Position numbers and translations under genes: made by a program
Assembly: GCA_900455085.1 (NCBI GenBank)
Contig: UGTZ01000001.1
Span: forward strand, 1,456,501-1,520,500
Direction: 5' to 3'
Source: Providencia rettgeri
GTDB lineage: Bacteria > Pseudomonadota > Gammaproteobacteria > Enterobacterales > Enterobacteriaceae
Length of the DNA stretch: 64,000 nucleotides
The notes under the pieces: generated by a model
Told to the model about the DNA's origin: nothing
The model's input: the letters and a program-made list of their open reading frames with translations, nothing else
Database searches by the model: none
Shown here: piece after piece, positions 48,808 to 57,951 of the stretch
How the letters are laid out: each line of letters begins with the position of its first letter
Numbering within the stretch: the first letter of the stretch is position 1

Positions 48808-49974
48808 GTGAATCAGTCCACTACTATTATCATGCGCAAACGCGACAATGCATTCGTTCCTGTTGCAGGGTTAACGATTTTTGCTATTGCATCGGGTTAT
48901 TTAATGAGCTTAATCCCATTATCGATGGGAAGCTTTGGTATTGATACGCAATATGCCGGCTGGTTAGCGAGCGCGTATTATATTGGTTTATTAATTGGCT
49001 CAATGTTAATTGAACCTATTATTGCCAAAATAGGCCATCGTCTTGCGTTTATTGGTTTTTTATTGATGCTTGCCGCAACAGTTATCGTATTGCCATGGAC
49101 GCCAACCATTGAAGCTTGGTTGCCAAACCGCTTAATTGCAGGGGTTGCGGTGGCGGGGATTTTTGTGGTTGTCGAGTCTTGGTTATTGATTGGCGATAAT
49201 CCGAAAGAGCGTGCTAAACGTTTAAGTTTTTATATGACGTCATTGTATGGCGGAACAACACTTGGCCAGCTTGCTATTGGTGTCATTGGAACCCATGGTG
49301 CCTATCCATTTATGGTGGTATTAGGGTTATTATTATTAGCGGTAATGCCACCGTTATTAGTGCGCCAAGGTCAGCCAGAAAGTGGTTCTCATCAGAAACT
49401 CTCATTGAAAAAAATTGCTCGTTTAAGTAAACCTGCAATTATTGGCTGTATGGTTTCTGGTATTACTATGGGAACTATTTATGGGCTAATGCCGTTATCA
49501 TTGAAAAAAGACCAATTCACCACTGACCAAGTCGGTGTGTTGATGGCCTCAATTATTCTTGGTGGGATGTTAATACAGCCAGTTGTTAGTAAATTATCTA
49601 TCTTAATGAGTAAAACCTTGTTGCTTGCAATGGTTTCATTATTAGGTGTTTTTGCGATGGGTGTTATTTATATTTCGAGTGATTATTTGGTGATGATCGT
49701 TGCTTTAGCGTTACTCGGTATGTCAACTTTTGCCTTATACCCGGTAGCGATAACATTGGCGTGTGATAGCCTAGATTCCTCCTACATTGTGGCAGCAACT
49801 CAGGTGATGTTGTTTAGTTACAGTATCGGTTCAGCAATGGGGCCTATCGCCGCCGGAACATTTTTAGGCCAACATAATGGTTTAGTGAATTTTTTCTTTA
49901 TTGTGCTGTTAGTAACTGCAATTTATATGTTAATTGCCAGCTTACGTCGCAAGGCTAGTGTGTTAGCAAATTAA
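48808..49974 (+). CDS. MFS transporter, YcaD-like
   Basis: 388 residues, about 12 membrane helices. GTG 48808 lies six bases after GGAGAG and is preferred to the upstream ATG at 48766. Segments LASAYYIGLLIGSMLIEPII, GVAVAGIFVVVESWLLIGD, GCMVSGITMGTIYGLMPL and TFALYPVAITLACD correspond by position to those of E. coli YcaD. Substrate unknown. Terminator follows at 50004. Confidence 0.85.
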   Translation: MNQSTTIIMRKRDNAFVPVAGLTIFAIASGYLMSLIPLSMGSFGIDTQYAGWLASAYYIGLLIGSMLIEPIIAKIGHRLAFIGFLLMLAATVIVLPWTPTIEAWLPNRLIAGVAVAGIFVVVESWLLIGDNPKERAKRLSFYMTSLYGGTTLGQLAIGVIGTHGAYPFMVVLGLLLLAVMPPLLVRQGQPESGSHQKLSLKKIARLSKPAIIGCMVSGITMGTIYGLMPLSLKKDQFTTDQVGVLMASIILGGMLIQPVVSKLSILMSKTLLLAMVSLLGVFAMGVIYISSDYLVMIVALALLGMSTFALYPVAITLACDSLDSSYIVAATQVMLFSYSIGSAMGPIAAGTFLGQHNGLVNFFFIVLLVTAIYMLIASLRRKASVLAN

Positions 49975-50003
49975 TTTTATCAACAAATAAAACCAATAAA
50001 TAA

Positions 50004-50034
50004 AAAGCTCTGTGAATTATTGCAGAGCTTTTTT
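50004..50034. terminator. Terminator between the MFS gene and the TupA-like gene
   Basis: AAAGCTCTG pairs with CAGAGCTTT over a 10-nt loop, followed by T run; genes are convergent. Confidence 0.9.
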
Positions 50035-50043
50035 GTATTCTAA

Positions 50044-51003
50044 TTATTTCTTTTTATTCACGGTTGAAGGTGCCAGTTGTGCTTCAATGGGGGAATGCCT
50101 AGTGTTACGTACAATACGTTGTTCCCAAAGCTCCCCTAATTTGAAATCCCATGACAGCGGTGATATTTTTGTTCTACCTGCATTTGGAGCGAAAGTGAGT
50201 TCGCTGAAATACAACGTATTTTCATCAGACATCAAAAAATCAGCTCGGCAATAATCAAAAGGAGTGACGAGTATTTCTGCTAACCGTAACATCTCTTTGA
50301 ATAATGGCGGTTCAGATACGGGTTCTAGCATGTTTGGATAACCAAAAGTCACGGGTTGTAACTGCCAGTTGATATCATAAATATTAATAAATTCATTACC
50401 AAATTCGTCGGTATAGTCAATTTCTGCATAGACAGGCTTACCGGAAAAACAATGAACCCGGCATGTTTCTGGTACTAACTTCCGGTTTTTATTAGCGAAT
50501 AAATCAATATATTCTTCACACATAATTTGTGCGGGAATAGTTTTATAATGACGCTCTCGAGTAATATAGTAAAGATTTTTAGTTAAATGAAAATCCAATT
50601 TGTTTTTAGCTTTTAGCCAATTAAATTGTGCTTTGTTTCGACAAATAATACTACTGCCACTGTCGTGATTACATTTTAAAACAAAACGCTCTGGCAGTTT
50701 GCTTATATCAATTTCATCGACATTTTTATAAGTATCAATGATAGGAACTAAATATTCATTTCCTATTGTACGTGAGATATATTCCCTTACCGTAAGTTTA
50801 TCTGCAAATTGTGAATATAATGGGTTTTTATCTCGCAACATTCTAAAATTCACTTTCTCATTAAAGCTTTTTGGGGCTTTAAAGTCAGGGCGGTAATTGA
50901 GTTTTTTAGTAAATTTATTAGTGAGATATGTTTTGTCACTCATAATGAGTGTACGTAATTTTTTTATAAAATACTCTGCTTTTTTCATGCGAGCACCAAC
51001 CAT
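50044..51003 (-). CDS. TupA-like ATP-grasp protein
   Basis: 319 residues. The pattern PKSFNEKVNFRML, FADKLTVREYISRTIGNEYLVP, LPERFVLKCNHDSGSSIICRN and YFSELTFAPNAGRTKISP is that of the TupA-like ATP-grasp family, found in capsule and teichuronopeptide gene clusters and often labelled glycosyltransferase; members are thought to ligate amino acids or similar groups to surface polymers. Here it stands alone, not in a polysaccharide cluster. The N-terminal basic helix MKKAEYFIKKLRTL suggests the start may be ATG 50988 instead of 51003. Exact substrate unknown. Confidence 0.8.
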   Translation of the reverse strand: MVGARMKKAEYFIKKLRTLIMSDKTYLTNKFTKKLNYRPDFKAPKSFNEKVNFRMLRDKNPLYSQFADKLTVREYISRTIGNEYLVPIIDTYKNVDEIDISKLPERFVLKCNHDSGSSIICRNKAQFNWLKAKNKLDFHLTKNLYYITRERHYKTIPAQIMCEEYIDLFANKNRKLVPETCRVHCFSGKPVYAEIDYTDEFGNEFINIYDINWQLQPVTFGYPNMLEPVSEPPLFKEMLRLAEILVTPFDYCRADFLMSDENTLYFSELTFAPNAGRTKISPLSWDFKLGELWEQRIVRNTRHSPIEAQLAPSTVNKKK

Positions 51004-51361
51004 TCTAAAATTGTAGTGTGTAAATGAAATCTAATTTTTATTTGATTATATTTTTTATAACTTAAATAAAACATCAATAAATGTAACGGTCAATTTAATA
51101 ATTTCTTAATAAATAAATAGTAAACAAAAGATAAATAAAGGTCATTTTGTTAATAATAGCCGGGTATCTGTATGCTTTTATATCAATAATTAAATCAATC
51201 GTTTTAATTATTCGTCATTAATAATAAGGGTATTGCCTATTTAAAGTGTAACATAGGCAAGAAAGATAGACCTTAAGGGTTTATTTAGATAATGACCTCT
51301 AAACCAATGGATTTAGAAATGGCATTTTAGAAAGTTGTTATTTTTTAAATTACTAAAATTG
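51004..51361. other. AT-rich gene-free stretch
   Basis: About 360 nt between the TupA-like gene start and the desaturase stop, both on the minus strand. It presumably holds the TupA-like gene promoter. No open frame or RNA recognised. Confidence 0.45.
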
Positions 51362-52458
51362 TTATTGCAGTGGCGGTTGTCCCATTTGTTTTAAAAATCG
51401 TATTTGAGCTGCAACGAGTTGTTTGTAATCAATACAACGGTATGGCATATCGTACTGTTGGGCCAATTTGGCTAAGATGTGTGCTAGAGCAGGGTAATGG
51501 CGATGGTGCCAATGAGGGAAAAGATGATGTGTAAGGTGATAATTTAGTCCCCCAGTTAAGCGCCATAAAAAATGGGGGGTTGTAGCCAGTCACAAGCCGT
51601 GACAAAATTATGGTGGTACCAGCCATGCGTAATTTGTTTATTCTCAGGTGCAGTAAAAAACTGTGTCTCTGCCCAATGTGTTCCTAATAATAAATAAATT
51701 ACAAAAATGGAAGCAACCATTTGGCTCAACAAGTATGTGATAAATATTGCAGTTAAGCTGCTCCCATGATGGTGAGCCACTATTACTGGGATACCAAGCA
51801 TCAATATTAAGTGTCCTATCTTGCTACCTAAAAATAACCCCCAACCTAGTTTACCTTCTAAAACTTTCTGTGTTTTTAAGCGTGTTTTCCCCGTTCGATC
51901 AGACCAATCAAACACCAGAGCTATCCATGTGAGTGACAATGATGCGACGAAAGGCCAATAAATATGTTGATATTTCATAAAAGGTCGCCAACGCTGAAAG
52001 GGTGTTTGGCGGAATATGCCATTTTCTTCAGTGTCTAAATCATAATGTTCGATATTGGCATAATGGTGGTGATAATGAACGTGGCGTGTGCGCCAAAATT
52101 CCGGTTCTAATCCTAAGGGTAATGTAACTAAACGCCCAAATAACCGATTTTTCCAGCCGGATTTAAATAAGGTATTATGGCAGGCGTCATGTTGGCCAAT
52201 CACATTTAATAGCATGATGAGTAAGACAAATACAAAATAGGACAATATGTAAACTGTGGTAGATGTTGTAATGAGAATTGGAAGATAACTCAGAACAGCA
52301 ACAATAAACAAGACGCCAATTGCAGCAAGGTCAGCTAGGCTGGCATACACGTGATCGTGCTTAGTTTGCAGATATTCCTGACTTGCTTGTTTTAATGCGG
52401 TATGAAATTGTTGTTCGTTAGCATTGGCGAACTTGAGTTCGAATTCGGTGTGATGCAT
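51362..52458 (-). CDS. Membrane fatty acid desaturase, one frameshift
   Basis: Di-iron membrane desaturase. All three histidine boxes are present: HDACH, HVHYHHH and, after the frame break, HLTHH in NYHLTHHLFPHWHHRHYP. Four hydrophobic segments surround the boxes. One base (G) is missing at about 51585-51589, after FVTACDW; adding it gives 365 residues ending at TAA 51364-51362. The start MHHTEFELKF at 52458 is chosen over a TTG at 52494. Orphan gene; probably introduces a double bond into membrane phospholipid acyl chains, which most enterobacteria do instead through FabA/FabB. Confidence 0.85.
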
Positions 52459-53012
52459 GTGATTCTCATTTGAGGTTATCTTCTTTATATTCAAAGAGTA
52501 TATCTTTACTCAGTAAACCGTCGTAAACAAATATGAAAGGAGGTGGGAGTTTAGGCTTATTCTGAATCAGATATCATCGAAAAAATTAAATCTCGAAAAT
52601 TTAAATGCGTTTTTTTGATGAAAATAGTAGAAATTAATATTAATGCGGATAAGAGATTAAATACGAGATATGGATTAATTAGATTGATATGTTGTTTTAT
52701 GAAGCATTTGGTAATAATACGTATTGCTTACCTACTGAGGTACGGAAACTAGCTACATCCTTGTAGAATAATCCTTTAATATTAAAGTATCAGGGAAAAA
52801 TGTGTCTGTCTGTAATAAATCATGTAAAAAAAACATTTTAACTTAATACTCATCATTAATAATAAATGATTGTTATCATTTTAGGTGGGTTTATTTTAAT
52901 TACTCGTTATATTTGTTTAGCCTAAGCTAAATTAGGAGCTTACCTATATTAATAATGTGCCAAAATGATGAAATAGCCACAGGTAAATTATTTTTTGAAT
53001 TAGGAATGTGAC
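52459..53012. other. Gene-free stretch with one palindrome
   Basis: About 550 nt, AT-rich. AAATGAT-N4-ATCATTT at 52864-52881 is a perfect 7-bp inverted repeat that could be an operator for the following small secreted protein; it only loosely resembles a Fur box. No other feature recognised. Confidence 0.4.
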
Positions 53013-53339
53013 ATGAAAATAATACTGTTAATAATTTTATCAACACTGATTATTCCAGTATCCGCTCAAGCCGGTTATAAATATTATGGTTGTGATAAAA
53101 AAATCTATCAATTAGAAAAACAGCTAAAATATGCCAAAATGCACGGTAATCGAAATAGAGTCATGGGGTTAGAGCGTGCTATTTCAAATGTACAAAATAA
53201 CTGCTACGACCATTATTCCGGAGCCACAGGCCCAACTAAATTAAATCATCGATATAGTTTTACTGAAACGGATCATTTAGAGCAGCAGATAGAAGCGTTA
53301 CAAAGTGAAATTGAACGTTTAAAATCCGCAAAAAATTAG
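53013..53339 (+). CDS. DUF1090 (YqjC-like) secreted protein
   Basis: 108 residues: signal peptide MKIILLIILSTLIIPVSAQA, then GCDKKIYQLEKQLKYAKMHGNRNRVMGLERAI and a conserved Cys (NNC), the DUF1090 pattern, then a C-terminal coiled coil DHLEQQIEALQSEIERLK. Periplasmic, function unknown. Two Cys may form a disulfide. Stands alone. Confidence 0.82.
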   Translation: MKIILLIILSTLIIPVSAQAGYKYYGCDKKIYQLEKQLKYAKMHGNRNRVMGLERAISNVQNNCYDHYSGATGPTKLNHRYSFTETDHLEQQIEALQSEIERLKSAKN

Positions 53340-53524
53340 TTAACTAAGTAATATTAAAATCAAATATTATTTATAAACGAAAACCGTGTTGGATGAATTT
53401 AGCGCTATTGCCACGTGTCATCATTATTGTGATATTCACTTTAATTTTTGTTTGGCTATAGCGCATTGAATTAATCAATGAAATAATAAGTTAATGTCGT
53501 TATCTTAATACAATATGTCTTCTT

Positions 53525-54442
53525 ATGGTTATTCGTCCTCATCAGCACTGGTTTTTTCGGTTATTCGACTGGCATGGTTCTGTACTGTCAAAAATAACAT
53601 TTCGGCTTTCTCTAAATATAATGATATCTATCGTAGCAGTACTCAGTTTTCAATGGTACGAACGATTAGGTATACACTTAACGATTGCTCCTTTTAGCTT
53701 ACTGGGGATTGCCATCGCAATCTTCCTCGGTTTTCGTAATAATGCCTGTTACAGCCGTTTGATTGAGGCGCGAACGCTTTGGGCTTCATTATTAATTAAT
53801 CAAAGAAATATTTTAAGGAATATTAAAGGGTTATTACCTAATGACCAATTAGCTCAAAAGGAGTTTGCGAATCTGTTGATTGCTTTTGGTTGGAGCCTTA
53901 AACACGAACTAAGAAAAACCAGTCCAATCATTGACTTGTACCGGTTATTACCTCGAAATATTTTTGATGAGGTTATCCGAAGTCCGTTTCCCACTAGCCG
54001 AATATTGTTGCAGATTGGCCTAAAGGTGGGGGAATTACGTGATAAAAAAGTCATCAGCGATGTACTCTTTCAAGCCATTAATAAAGATATTAATGCATTA
54101 TCGGACGTACTTGGTGGCTGTGAACGTATTTCGAATACGCCGATCCCGTTTGCGTATACGTTAATTTTACAGCGAACAGTCTATCTATTTTGTTCGTTAC
54201 TTCCTTTTGCATTAGTCGTAGACCTACATTTTATGACGCCATTTGTTTCTGTTTTTATTTCTTATACCTTCCTAGCGTGGGATGCATTAGCAGAAGAACT
54301 CGAAGATCCTTTTGGGATTGCTGCAAATGATTTACCGCTTAATGCTATTTGTAATAGTATTGAACGTAATGCATTGGATATGTTAGATATTCAACCACTT
54401 CCCCCTCAGTATCAGCCAGATAAATACTTTAACTTGTTGTAG
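53525..54442 (+). CDS. yneE: Bestrophin-like channel YneE
   Basis: 305 residues (E. coli YneE 304). RPHQHWFFRLFDWHGSVLSKI at the N-terminus, LGIAIAIFLGFRNNACYSRLIEAR with the pore-lining segment, and PFALVVDLHFMTPF and EELEDPFGIAANDLPL near the C-terminus are characteristic of the bestrophin/UPF0187 family. Inner-membrane ion channel; bacterial members are cation or anion channels depending on the pore. Confidence 0.92.
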   Translation: MVIRPHQHWFFRLFDWHGSVLSKITFRLSLNIMISIVAVLSFQWYERLGIHLTIAPFSLLGIAIAIFLGFRNNACYSRLIEARTLWASLLINQRNILRNIKGLLPNDQLAQKEFANLLIAFGWSLKHELRKTSPIIDLYRLLPRNIFDEVIRSPFPTSRILLQIGLKVGELRDKKVISDVLFQAINKDINALSDVLGGCERISNTPIPFAYTLILQRTVYLFCSLLPFALVVDLHFMTPFVSVFISYTFLAWDALAEELEDPFGIAANDLPLNAICNSIERNALDMLDIQPLPPQYQPDKYFNLL

Positions 54443-54575
54443 CGTTAATCTATTTCTTATTGAAGACAGTAGAACGTGATATTCACGTTTTACTGTTTAA
54501 CCTTTATACCTAATATTATTTTGTATTTTGGGGGCATAAAAATAAGCAATTCTGTACAGATAATCCTATAGATAC

Positions 54576-54594
54576 TATACTCCCCCTATGTATA
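54576..54594. promoter_or_regulatory. Candidate FrmR operator
   Basis: TATAC-TCCCCCTAT-GTATA is an inverted repeat flanking a C tract, the form of site used by RcnR/FrmR-type repressors. It lies 17 nt before frmR. Confidence 0.6.
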
Positions 54595-54610
54595 TTAAAG
54601 AGGCTTAAAT

Positions 54611-54883
54611 ATGCCACATTCCCCAAAGGAAAAAAAAGCAGTCCTTACTCGGGTTAGAAAGCTGAAAGGGCAATTGTTTGCCTTGGAGTCGGCCTTGGAG
54701 GATGAAGTTGAATGTGCTGCCATTTTACAACAAATTGCTGCTATTCGCGGTGCAGTTAATGGTTTGATGGCAGGGGTATTAGAAAGTCATTTACGAGAAG
54801 GGCTTCAAGAGTCTGCGACAACACAGTTGCAAAAAGACTCAGTAGACGATGCTATCTCATTAATTCGTACCTATTTGCGGTAA
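54611..54883 (+). CDS. frmR: Formaldehyde-sensing repressor FrmR
   Basis: CsoR/RcnR-family tetrameric repressor. 90 residues; PHSPKEKKAVLTRVRKLKGQ, the sensing Cys in VECAAILQQIAAIRGAVNGL and N-terminal Pro after Met, which together form the formaldehyde cross-link in E. coli FrmR. First gene of frmRAB; AAAGAGGC precedes ATG 54611. Confidence 0.93.
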   Translation: MPHSPKEKKAVLTRVRKLKGQLFALESALEDEVECAAILQQIAAIRGAVNGLMAGVLESHLREGLQESATTQLQKDSVDDAISLIRTYLR

Positions 54884-54900
54884 ATAAAGAAGGAATAACG

Positions 54901-56014
54901 ATGAAATCACGTGCAGCAGTCGCATTTGGCCCAGGTGAGCCATTAAAAATTGTCGAAATTGATGTCATGCCACCAAAAGCTGGGGAAGTGTTAGTTAAAA
55001 TTAGCCATACAGGTGTTTGTCATACTGACGCTTTTACATTGTCAGGAGATGACCCAGAAGGTTTGTTTCCTGTGGTATTAGGGCATGAAGGCGCAGGTGT
55101 TGTTGTCGAAGTCGGTGAAGGTGTTACCAGTGTTAGTGTGGGTGACCATGTCATTCCACTTTATACGGCAGAATGTGGGAAATGTGTTTTTTGCGAATCA
55201 GGTAAAACAAACTTATGCGTCTCTGTCAGAGAAACACAAGGTAAAGGTGTGATGCCAGATGGAACAACACGTTTTTCTTATAATGGTCAGCCAGTTTATC
55301 ATTATATGGGCTGTTCAACATTCAGTGAATATACCGTTGTTGCCGAAGTCTCTTTGGCGAAAATTAACCCTCAAGCCAACCATGAAGAAGTTTGTTTACT
55401 AGGTTGTGGTGTGACGACCGGTATTGGCGCGGTACATAATACGGCTAAAGTACAAGAAGGCGACTCCGTTGCTGTTTTTGGGCTTGGTGGTATTGGCCTA
55501 GCGGTTATTCAAGGGGCAAGGCAAGCAAAGGCTGGCCGTATTATTGCCATTGATACTAACCCCTCTAAGTTTGAATTAGCACGTCAATTTGGTGCGACAG
55601 AATGTTTGAATCCTAATGATTTTGATAAGCCAATTCAACAAGTTCTGATCGAGAAAACCCAGTGGGGTGTTGACCATACCTTTGAATGTATTGGTAATGT
55701 GAATGTCATGCGTGCAGCACTTGAAAGTGCACATCGCGGGTGGGGGGCAATCGATTATCATTGGTGTCGCAGGAGCAGGGCAAGAAATTTCAACTCGTCC
55801 ATTCCAATTAGTGACAGGGCGTTCATGGCGCGGTACGGCATTTGGTGGTGTGAAAGGCCGTAGCCAATTACCAAAAATGGTTGAAGATGCCATGAAGGGG
55901 GATATTGAACTGTCTCCCTTTGTGACGCACACATTGCCATTAGACAGTATTAATGACGCATTCGATTTAATGCATGAAGGTAAATCAATCCGTACCGTTA
56001 TTCACTATGATTAA
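54901..56014 (+). CDS. frmA: S-(hydroxymethyl)glutathione dehydrogenase FrmA, one frameshift
   Basis: Class III zinc alcohol dehydrogenase oxidising S-hydroxymethylglutathione with NAD. Catalytic zinc ligands GVCHTDAFTLSGDDPEG and GHEGAG; structural zinc CGKCVFCESGKTNLC; NAD site VFGLGGIGLAVIQGA. One extra G in the run 55742-55747 breaks the frame after AHRGWG; then QSIIIGVAGAGQEISTRPF continues. Corrected length is 370 residues (E. coli 369). 17 nt after frmR. Confidence 0.96.
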
Positions 56015-56024
56015 GGAGTCTTTG

Positions 56025-56861
56025 ATGGAGAGAATTGAACGCCATGCGTGTTTTGGGGGCTGGCAGGATGTTTATCAACATCAATCCACTGTGCTCGGCT
56101 GTGAAATGAAGTTCGCAGCCTATCTACCACCACAAGCGAAAACAGTCGCCTGCCCGGTGATTTATTGGTTATCAGGGTTAACCTGTAATGAGCAAAATTT
56201 TATCACTAAGGCGGGAGCCCAACAATTTGCGGCAAAATATGGCGTAATTCTTATTGCACCGGATACCAGCCCTCGCGGTACTGAAGTCGCTGATGACGAG
56301 GCCTATGATTTAGGGCAAGGTGCAGGTTTTTATGTGAATGCGCAGCAAGCTCCGTGGCGTAATCATTACAAAATGTATGATTATATTGTGTCTGAGCTAC
56401 CTGATTTAGTTGAAACACATTTACCTGTATCTGAAAAACGCGCTATTTTTGGCCATTCCATGGGTGGGCACGGGGCTTTAATGATTGGCCTACGCAATAC
56501 AGGTCGATATTGTAGTTTATCTGCATTTTCTCCGATTGTTGCTCCAACTCAGGTTCCTTGGGGGCAAAAAGCGTTTATGGCTTATTTGGGGGAAGATACG
56601 GTTAGTTGGTCTCAATATGACACCGTTGAATTGCTCGAAAAGGCTGAGGCTATTCCACCTATTTTAGTGGATGTCGGTACTGCGGATCCTTTTTACCAAG
56701 AGCAACTGAAACCGGAGTTATTTGCGGATATTTGTGATAAAAAACAATTTGAATATTGTTTGAATCTACGTGATGGCTATGATCACAGTTACTACTTTAT
56801 TAGTAGTTTCATTGGTGAACATATTGCATTTCATGCACGATATTTAAGCGATAATAATTAA
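56025..56861 (+). CDS. frmB: S-formylglutathione hydrolase FrmB
   Basis: Esterase that releases formate and glutathione after FrmA. 278 residues from ATG 56025 (AAGGAG six bases upstream); the longer frame from 55974 overlaps frmA and is not needed. Nucleophile Ser in GHSMGGHGA, and the catalytic His in GYDHSYYFISSFIGEH. WLSGLTCNEQNFITKAG is the oxyanion region. Last gene of frmRAB. Confidence 0.94.
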   Translation: MERIERHACFGGWQDVYQHQSTVLGCEMKFAAYLPPQAKTVACPVIYWLSGLTCNEQNFITKAGAQQFAAKYGVILIAPDTSPRGTEVADDEAYDLGQGAGFYVNAQQAPWRNHYKMYDYIVSELPDLVETHLPVSEKRAIFGHSMGGHGALMIGLRNTGRYCSLSAFSPIVAPTQVPWGQKAFMAYLGEDTVSWSQYDTVELLEKAEAIPPILVDVGTADPFYQEQLKPELFADICDKKQFEYCLNLRDGYDHSYYFISSFIGEHIAFHARYLSDNN

Positions 56862-56935
56862 ATATCATAATAAAGTGAGACCGCTAATGGGTTTCACTTT
56901 ACTATTTCCATTATTTTATCGTAATAATGCTCAAG

Positions 56936-57157
56936 TCACCATTCGACCACCTCATTGGAGAGCTTGCTGATTGCTTTAATCGCGCTGATTGCGACATCTT
57001 TATTTGGGTCATTACATAATTCAAGTAGGCGGTTAATCGTAATATGTTGTTTCAGTCGTATCTTACAGTCACCTAAAGCGGATATAGCGGCTATTTTTAC
57101 ATCATCATTTTTTCTTTTTGTTAAATCAAGTAATGTATTTATGACTTTGTTATCCCT
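56936..57157 (-). pseudogene. HEAT-repeat miniprotein without start codon
   Basis: An open frame of about 73 codons reads NKVINTLLDLTKRKNDDVKI, AAISALGDCKIRLKQHITIN and LLELCNDPNKDVAISAIKAI, clearly homologous to the intact 70-residue paralogue at 57436-57648. At the position of that gene's ATG this copy has AGG (57157-57155), preceded directly by TAA, and there is no ATG, GTG or TTG in the first third. It may be a decayed duplicate or reflect a base error. Confidence 0.65.
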
Positions 57158-57244
57158 TTATTATCCTGCTAATAGGTATTAATAAATGAATTAAAACTCA
57201 TTTATTTATTAATAGGTTAATTTCAATGTTTAAAATGCTACTAG

Positions 57245-57305
57245 AAGGAGGTGTTTATTGATATCAAAAAACACAACTAATTTGAGTGTAGTGTGGCTGA
57301 GCTAG
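57245..57305 (+). other. Strong ribosome-binding-like site before a 15-codon frame
   Basis: AAGGAGGT (57245-57252) is followed after five bases by TTG and a 15-codon frame (ISKNTTNLSVVWLS) ending at TAG. No homologue is recognised. It is followed by the hairpin at 57309-57341. Confidence 0.2.
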
Positions 57306-57308
57306 CGT

Positions 57309-57341
57309 ATGAATAGGTAGTAGATATTATTACCTATTCAT
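57309..57341. other. Strong hairpin of unknown role
   Basis: ATGAATAGGTA pairs perfectly with TACCTATTCAT across an 11-nt loop. No T run follows, so a classical terminator is doubtful. Confidence 0.5.
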
Positions 57342-57435
57342 ATTTAGTGACTAGAGAGATCGAGAAAGTTAAATAAGTTTAATTAATAAGTTTTAATTTC
57401 AAGAAGCGTATTGATAAAAAGATATTGTTTGTATA

Positions 57436-57648
57436 TTAAAAATGGTCGGAGAGTTTACTTAGCGCTTTTATTGCAGACACTGCGACATCTTTATTTGGGT
57501 CTTTACAGAGTTCAAGTAAGCGGTTGATTGCATTTTGTTGTTCAACGGTTACTTTATAATCTCCTAAGGCAGAAATAGCTGCAATTTTAACATCATCATT
57601 TCCACGATGCGTTAACTCAATTAATGTTTCAATAATATTGTTTTCCAT
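57436..57648 (-). CDS. HEAT-repeat miniprotein
   Basis: 70 residues: MENNIIETLIELTHRGNDDV, KIAAISALGDYKVTVEQQ and DPNKDVAVSAIKALSKLS give two HEAT-like helical pairs with the conserved D-x-V...A-A/S-x-A-L pattern. Cytoplasmic, function unknown; so short that it probably oligomerises or caps a partner. A decayed paralogue follows at 56936-57157. Confidence 0.75.
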   Translation of the reverse strand: MENNIIETLIELTHRGNDDVKIAAISALGDYKVTVEQQNAINRLLELCKDPNKDVAVSAIKALSKLSDHF

Positions 57649-57951
57649 GTAAACCCTTTGAAATACCTGCGCGATGCTTAGGTATTCTAAGTGAAATTAC
57701 TTGAGATTTATTTTTGAAATTTACGGGTTTATTAACGGATTATATAGATTTTACACTTTTTTGGGCTAATAACTATTTTATTAACTGAAGTGCATCAAGA
57801 GAGTAAATACTATTGATGTAAAAACTAACACTATTAAAAGTTATTGATAACATATTAAAATCGGTATGATTTAATAATTCTTTATTAAGATAAGAATATT
57901 AAAGTACTTTACCCTTAAAGTGAGTTGAATAAAGTACTTTTTAGATCTTAG
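57649..57951. other. Gene-free stretch between hmuV and HEAT gene
   Basis: About 300 nt, AT-rich, containing the putative hmuV terminator at 57901-57941 and presumably the promoter of the HEAT-repeat gene. Nothing else recognised. Confidence 0.5.
57901..57941 (-). terminator. Putative terminator after hmuV
   Basis: AAAGTACTTTA (57901) and TAAAGTACTTT (57930) are inverted repeats; each is also self-complementary. They lie 11 nt beyond the hmuV stop. Confidence 0.5.

Noticed and set aside
56955..57182. Plus-strand 75-codon open frame
   Set aside because: It is the antisense shadow of the decayed HEAT-repeat copy on the minus strand.
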